Below, piece after piece: positions 61,465-64,000 of a DNA stretch of 64,000 bases; within the stretch, counting starts at the first letter, position 1; each line of letters opens with the position of its first letter. Source of the stretch: Halichondria panicea (lineage: Eukaryota > Porifera > Demospongiae > Suberitida > Halichondriidae); contig NC_087383.1 in assembly GCF_963675165.1 (NCBI RefSeq), positions 1,093,399-1,157,398 on the forward strand, read 5' to 3'. The notes under the pieces were generated by a model that worked only from the letters and a program-made list of their open reading frames with translations, had not been told where the DNA came from and ran no database searches. The position numbers and the translations under genes were made by a program.

Positions 61465-63636
61465 ATGTCTTGCTCTAAGATGAGGAGTTTTACTCATGCC
61501 GATGAGTGCAAGTACAGTGATGGCGTGGCTTTCCTATTCAAGTTTTCCATGGGGGCAAATTTGGCCCTAAGATCTGTTGACTTCAAAAACGGTGTCCCGA
61601 GATTTCATTTTGAACCATCGCAAAATGTACCTATGCTGACTGAAGAAGATGTAGCTGTCATTGTTAAACTTTGCTTAGAAAAAAAACGCCCTGGGTTCTT
61701 CTACGAAGGATTTCACCCATTTCATCCATTCTCTAATAAGGGTAGGCTCTTCAAAGGGTACAGTCCCAGGTGGCTGCGAGGTACTTCTGTTGGGGAGCTG
61801 CTAGCTGAAGCCGATTGGTCAATGAAGTGCATTCACGTGGGTGTGAAAAGTGACAAGGAAAAGAAAAAATTCTCGGCATGGAACGAAACTAGCAATCTGA
61901 GAGGGCTGAGAACTCGAGAGGATTTTCCTGAAGATTGTCCCGGTGATACCATCATTATGTCTTGCCAGTCTGTTGATGTTGACAAACGAAATGATGAGCT
62001 TTTCTTTGTGGCCGAACCCAAAATGCGGATTGACTGTGTGCGGGATGGACACAATTTGGAGTACTCAAAGTACATCACTGAGATTTTCGACAGTGTGGCG
62101 TACCACGATGAGCCAAAGTTTCTGAAAATAAAAGAAATCATCAAGCTTGTTCTCGCGGTAGAGTGGCTGAAAGAGAAACTGGATGAGAAGAACATAAAGT
62201 TCAGCCAAGTTTGGATTGATGAGCACCTTCAGAAGCGAAAGCAACGCCCAACCGAACGAATCCAAGTAACTGTCCCTCCACAAGAGGCTCAGCGCCTTAT
62301 GAATGAAATCGTGGAAGCTAAGATGGATAAACAACTTGCTATGCCTAATTTGTCTAGATTGAACAAAAAAGTATCAAAGACAGGCTTTGAAGTAGGAACC
62401 ACAGCAAATGTACTCGGCTATAACATTCCAGTTGCATGCAGAGCATCGTTCAATGACTACAATTACCTGTTTGATGGCCAAGATCCAAACCAGCCAACTA
62501 AGTTCGGTCTGGACAAAGACACCGGAAAACTAATACTTGGCCCCCGACCCAATGTGAAATCATGGAACGAGTTGTACAGTCAGACGGTCCCCCAACCATG
62601 CACAGCTCCTTACACTGCTGATGGTTTCATAGGCCCCGCTATAACTGGAGGTGTCTCCACAAGCAGCTTCAAAACAAATCAAGTAAGACATGAGCACACC
62701 ACTCAAACGAAAGAGGATGTCGTGGTATCAGCTGATGAGAGCCTCGAGATGAGATATGCGGGCACTCCCAAGCCGAAAGCAACCGTAGCTCCACCTTCTG
62801 ATGTGGGTGTTACTACGGCACAATCTGAGCTCCGGAATCGTTTGCGAGAATCAGCTGGTATAAAAAACGCAGTAGGGTATGCTGATAAGGTATCCCACTT
62901 ATTCTTGACCGAAAATGGAGCACAAACATTGACTCAGAGAAAGGAAGTTGAAACACATACCTCAGCAAGAATGCCACAGCTTGAGGAAGAGGTAAGACTT
63001 CGTTTTAATCCATCCATTTCTCTGCCCCCTAAAGGAGAACCATCAGGCGATCGTGATAGCGGATGTATTCCAAGTACCCCTATGTCTGTATCTCCTGAAC
63101 CATCGATCGCTGCAACAGACAAAGACGATTCATCGCCAGTATCTTCTGATAGCGGTGTTATCACTGCTACAAACGAAGATAAGGGGAAGAAAGTTAAAAC
63201 ACGTATCTTAGCAGAAAAAGCACAGCTGGAAGAGATAGGACCTTCATCCGTGGACCTCTCTATGCCCCCTGGCCCTAAAGGAGAACCATCAGACGATTGT
63301 GATAGTGGATACTCAAGTCCTATGTCTGGATCTCCTGAACCATCGATTGCTGAAACAGACAAAGACGATTCATTGTCAGTATCCTCTGATAGCGGTGTTA
63401 TCACTGCTACAAATGAAAATGGAGCACAAACATTGGGGAAGCAAGTTGAAACACATATCTCAGCAGGAAAAGCACAGCTGGAAGAGGTAGGACCTCTATC
63501 CACGGACCCCCCTAAAGAAGAACCATCAGGCGATTGTGATAGCGGATACTCAAGTCCTATGTCTGTATCTCCTGAACCATCGATTGCTGAAACAGACAAA
63601 GACGATGATATGGATATGGATATAGAAGAAAAATAA
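61465..63636 (+). CDS. Tandem family protein B2 (intact B subtype)
   Basis: The ORF codes for 723 residues from MSCSKMRSFTHADECKYSDG; a TTG-initiated extension upstream is unlikely. It is the only intact B member. The N-terminal about 430 residues share the family blocks with A: RGTSVGELLAEADWSMKC, VGVKSDKEKKKFSAWNETSN, YSKYITEIFDSVAYHDEP, LKIKEIIKLVLAVEWLKEKL, NVKSWNELYSQTVPQPC and GPAITGGVSTSSF. The C-terminal 200 residues hold three degenerate repeats of about 55-70 residues built from LPPKGEPSG, DSGYSSPMSGSPEPSIAETD and KDDSLSVSSDSGVITATNE, and end in an acidic DKDDDMDMDIEEK. No known catalytic motif, signal peptide or membrane segment is seen. The function is unknown. Confidence 0.8.
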   Translation: MSCSKMRSFTHADECKYSDGVAFLFKFSMGANLALRSVDFKNGVPRFHFEPSQNVPMLTEEDVAVIVKLCLEKKRPGFFYEGFHPFHPFSNKGRLFKGYSPRWLRGTSVGELLAEADWSMKCIHVGVKSDKEKKKFSAWNETSNLRGLRTREDFPEDCPGDTIIMSCQSVDVDKRNDELFFVAEPKMRIDCVRDGHNLEYSKYITEIFDSVAYHDEPKFLKIKEIIKLVLAVEWLKEKLDEKNIKFSQVWIDEHLQKRKQRPTERIQVTVPPQEAQRLMNEIVEAKMDKQLAMPNLSRLNKKVSKTGFEVGTTANVLGYNIPVACRASFNDYNYLFDGQDPNQPTKFGLDKDTGKLILGPRPNVKSWNELYSQTVPQPCTAPYTADGFIGPAITGGVSTSSFKTNQVRHEHTTQTKEDVVVSADESLEMRYAGTPKPKATVAPPSDVGVTTAQSELRNRLRESAGIKNAVGYADKVSHLFLTENGAQTLTQRKEVETHTSARMPQLEEEVRLRFNPSISLPPKGEPSGDRDSGCIPSTPMSVSPEPSIAATDKDDSSPVSSDSGVITATNEDKGKKVKTRILAEKAQLEEIGPSSVDLSMPPGPKGEPSDDCDSGYSSPMSGSPEPSIAETDKDDSLSVSSDSGVITATNENGAQTLGKQVETHISAGKAQLEEVGPLSTDPPKEEPSGDCDSGYSSPMSVSPEPSIAETDKDDDMDMDIEEK

Positions 63637-64000
63637 CTCCATTATTATAGCTGAGCAACTATTGTATTTATTATTGTTCTTGTATTAAATTTTTATGCGT
63701 TATGTTGAAATCATATCGATTCTGCAACAAAACTGACCAGCCTAGCTCCGAATCCAGGAGTATTTTTAATCGGCCTGGATTCGAGAACCAGTTTAGTATG
63801 GAATTGCTATATGCATGCTACTAGCTAACTGGCTGGGTTGCTTTCTTATTAATCTGTAGCTTGTTAATCTTCAATAAGATCAAATGTAGGTGTACTGTTG
63901 TGTTTGCATGGTGCCATCAGCTATGTAGCTTGCATATTATTATTATTGGTTGATAGCTGTTACTTGTAAGGTGGTCGATCTGTAGCCAGCCAGTTGCACA
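63637..64000. other. 3' flank of B2
   Basis: No gene is seen. A small palindrome at about 63740-63795 (AGCTCCGAATCCAGG with CCTGGATTCGAG) may be a degenerate relative of the 107-bp MITE at 18005. Confidence 0.4.

Overview
The window is eukaryotic and animal. It has many short introns with GT-AG borders, TATA-type promoters, many microsatellites and MITE-like repeats, and clear orthologs of animal genes (DHX34, NPHP1, INTS14, AF9/ENL, ABHD17, endophilin-A, ARL15, POLG). The compact layout, the AT-rich spacers and the style of the dispersed repeats suggest a demosponge, perhaps Amphimedon-like. That assignment is an inference and was not checked by any search.

Left part (about 1-23,750) is a tandem array. 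Four intronless genes encode a DRE-TIM (HMG-CoA lyase/isopropylmalate synthase-like) domain followed by an EF-hand: 1524-3206, 9691-11373, 12059-13740 (frameshifted) and 19167-20879. Between them lie three copies of the last six exons of mitochondrial DNA polymerase gamma (POLG), two broken copies of an upstream POLG exon carrying polymerase motif B, and two relics of the last exon of ARL15. The repeat unit therefore runs from a POLG intron to ARL15 intron 3, and the DRE-TIM genes sit inside a POLG intron.

Middle part (23,587-48,117) is single-copy and gene-dense: ARL15 (-), endophilin-A (+), INTS14 (-), ABHD17 (-), an LRR protein (+), AF9/ENL (-), NPHP1 (-) and DHX34 (+). ARL15/endophilin, ABHD17/LRR and NPHP1/DHX34 are head-to-head pairs about 200-400 bp apart. 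Exon-by-exon joins keep the frame throughout and give protein lengths close to the human ones, except for shorter NPHP1 and AF9/ENL.

Right part (47,969-63,636) is a second tandem array. It contains five members of a protein family I do not recognise, in two subtypes (A1, A2, B1, A3, B2). Three of the repeat units start with an extra copy of the last, zinc-finger-coding exon of DHX34. A2 and B1 carry an in-frame 60-bp coding minisatellite of 12 and 19 units. B1 is a disabled B/A chimera and A3 has a 1-bp frameshift, so A1, A2 and B2 are the intact members.

Both arrays follow the same logic: a lineage-restricted gene expanded together with the 3' terminal exon(s) of a conserved neighbour, followed by frameshifts, mosaic copies and MITE insertions. 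Two insertions can be dated to after duplication because a sister copy still shows the empty site.
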